Positions 30,522-30,942 of a stretch of DNA of 30,942 nt are shown here, in pieces (positions within the stretch are counted from its first letter, which is position 1; each line of letters begins with the position of its first letter). The position numbers and the translations under genes were made by a program. The notes below the pieces were generated by a model. It made no database searches. It was not told the origin of the DNA and saw only the letters and a list, made by a program, of their open reading frames with translations. This stretch comes from WTJY01 sp041568735 (GTDB lineage Bacteria > Chloroflexota > Anaerolineae > Promineifilales > Promineifilaceae): the NCBI GenBank assembly GCA_041568735.1, contig JBFFZG010000017.1, positions 1 to 30,942 on the forward strand, read 5' to 3'.

Positions 30522-30942
30522 ATGGCCGAATGGTATCGCCATTCCCCTGAAGAAATCGCCCGACAATTAGAGACGGATATCGCCGCCGGCCTGGCGCCGG
30601 CGGAGGCGCAAACCCGCCTGGGGCGATATGGCGCCAACGAGCTGATCGACAAAGGGGTCAAGTCGATCTGGCTCATTCTCCTCGAGCAGCTGACAGACGC
30701 CATGGTGTTCATTCTGATCGTGGCTGCCATCGTGTCGGCTTTTATCGGTGAGGCGCAGGATACGATCGTCATTCTTGCCATCGTCCTGATCAACGCGGCG
30801 CTGGGGGTGAGCCAGGAATACCGGGCCGAGCAGGCGATCGCCGCCCTGAAAAAGCTGGCCGTGCCAACGGTGCGGGTGCGGCGGGACGGCCAGGTCGTCG
30901 AAATCTCCGCCCGCGAACTGGTGCCCGGCGATGTGGTCGAGC
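30522..30942 (+). CDS. P-type cation-transporting ATPase, N-terminal fragment
   Basis: The gene runs off the window end after 140 codons. The start MAEWYRHSPEEIARQLETD followed by GLAPAEAQTRLGRYGANEL is the cation-ATPase N-terminal domain of P2-type pumps (Ca2+, and PMR1/PacL-like enzymes). Two membrane helices follow (AMVFILIVAAIVSAFI and TIVILAIVLINAALGVSQEYRAEQAI), then the start of the actuator domain, VRVRRDGQVVEISARELVPGDVV. The phosphorylation site DKTGT lies beyond the window. Ion specificity is not determinable here, but the P2A/P2B-like start favours calcium or manganese. AAGGAG lies upstream at a slightly long distance. Confidence 0.93.
   Translation, partial: MAEWYRHSPEEIARQLETDIAAGLAPAEAQTRLGRYGANELIDKGVKSIWLILLEQLTDAMVFILIVAAIVSAFIGEAQDTIVILAIVLINAALGVSQEYRAEQAIAALKKLAVPTVRVRRDGQVVEISARELVPGDVVE

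Overview
This high-GC window is a run of chromosomal housekeeping and accessory genes with no rRNA, convincing tRNA, CRISPR array, insertion sequence or phage block. The style suggests an Anaerolineae/Caldilineae-like Chloroflexota bacterium: lipoproteins with a Thr/Pro linker after the lipobox, a NarL-type kinase with a 'VDRLMYG'-type linker after its membrane part, a small HIT-like protein ending in a QDVPYLHFH motif, and spacers rich in CCGG/GGCC. This is an inference from protein style, not a phylogenetic result.

Layout. 1-483 is the end of an S9 serine peptidase. 493-2451 (-) is a class III fructose-1,6-bisphosphatase. 2958-3527 is a HEAT-like protein ending at a bidirectional terminator shared with a cold-shock gene (3593-3805, -). 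That gene appears to have a long leader containing a terminator-like hairpin. 4070-6873 (-) is a NarL-type response regulator and membrane sensor kinase with overlapping ends. 7202-7975 is a short-chain dehydrogenase. 8259-14685 is one co-directional run: pstS, pstC, pstA, two PstB-like ATPases, an aldo/keto reductase, a second dehydrogenase and a bacterial SUI1/YciH factor. 14719-16650 (-) holds three related, uncharacterised membrane proteins. 17128-18745 is a soluble GAF histidine kinase followed by a GNAT acetyltransferase interrupted by TGA. 18799-20738 (-) pairs a ribokinase with a nucleoside hydrolase. 20957-22648 is an unknown lipoprotein. 22672-24438 (-) holds an NAD-dependent epimerase-like protein and a QueG-like iron-sulfur protein. 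24734-25454 holds a tiny four-Cys protein and a HIT-like protein. 25444-28592 (-) is a three-gene unit: prephenate dehydrogenase with ACT domain, a prephenate-dehydratase/class I aaRS-like chimera, and a PqqB-like metallo-beta-lactamase. 29106-30170 is a second lipoprotein, and 30522 onward starts a P-type cation ATPase.

Two observations stand out. First, the two PstB-like ATPases carry complementary defects: one has lost the Walker B glutamate and Q-loop glutamine, and the other has a damaged ABC signature. Paired in a heterodimer, they would give one intact and one degenerate ATP site, as in asymmetric ABC exporters but here in a phosphate importer. Second, one protein fuses a prephenate-dehydratase-like domain to a compact class I aminoacyl-tRNA-synthetase-like domain that keeps HLGH and KMSTR motifs, and it sits in an aromatic amino acid operon. 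The three tandem membrane proteins, built from five copies of one Trp-Pro-Gly unit, are a third candidate for an undescribed system.
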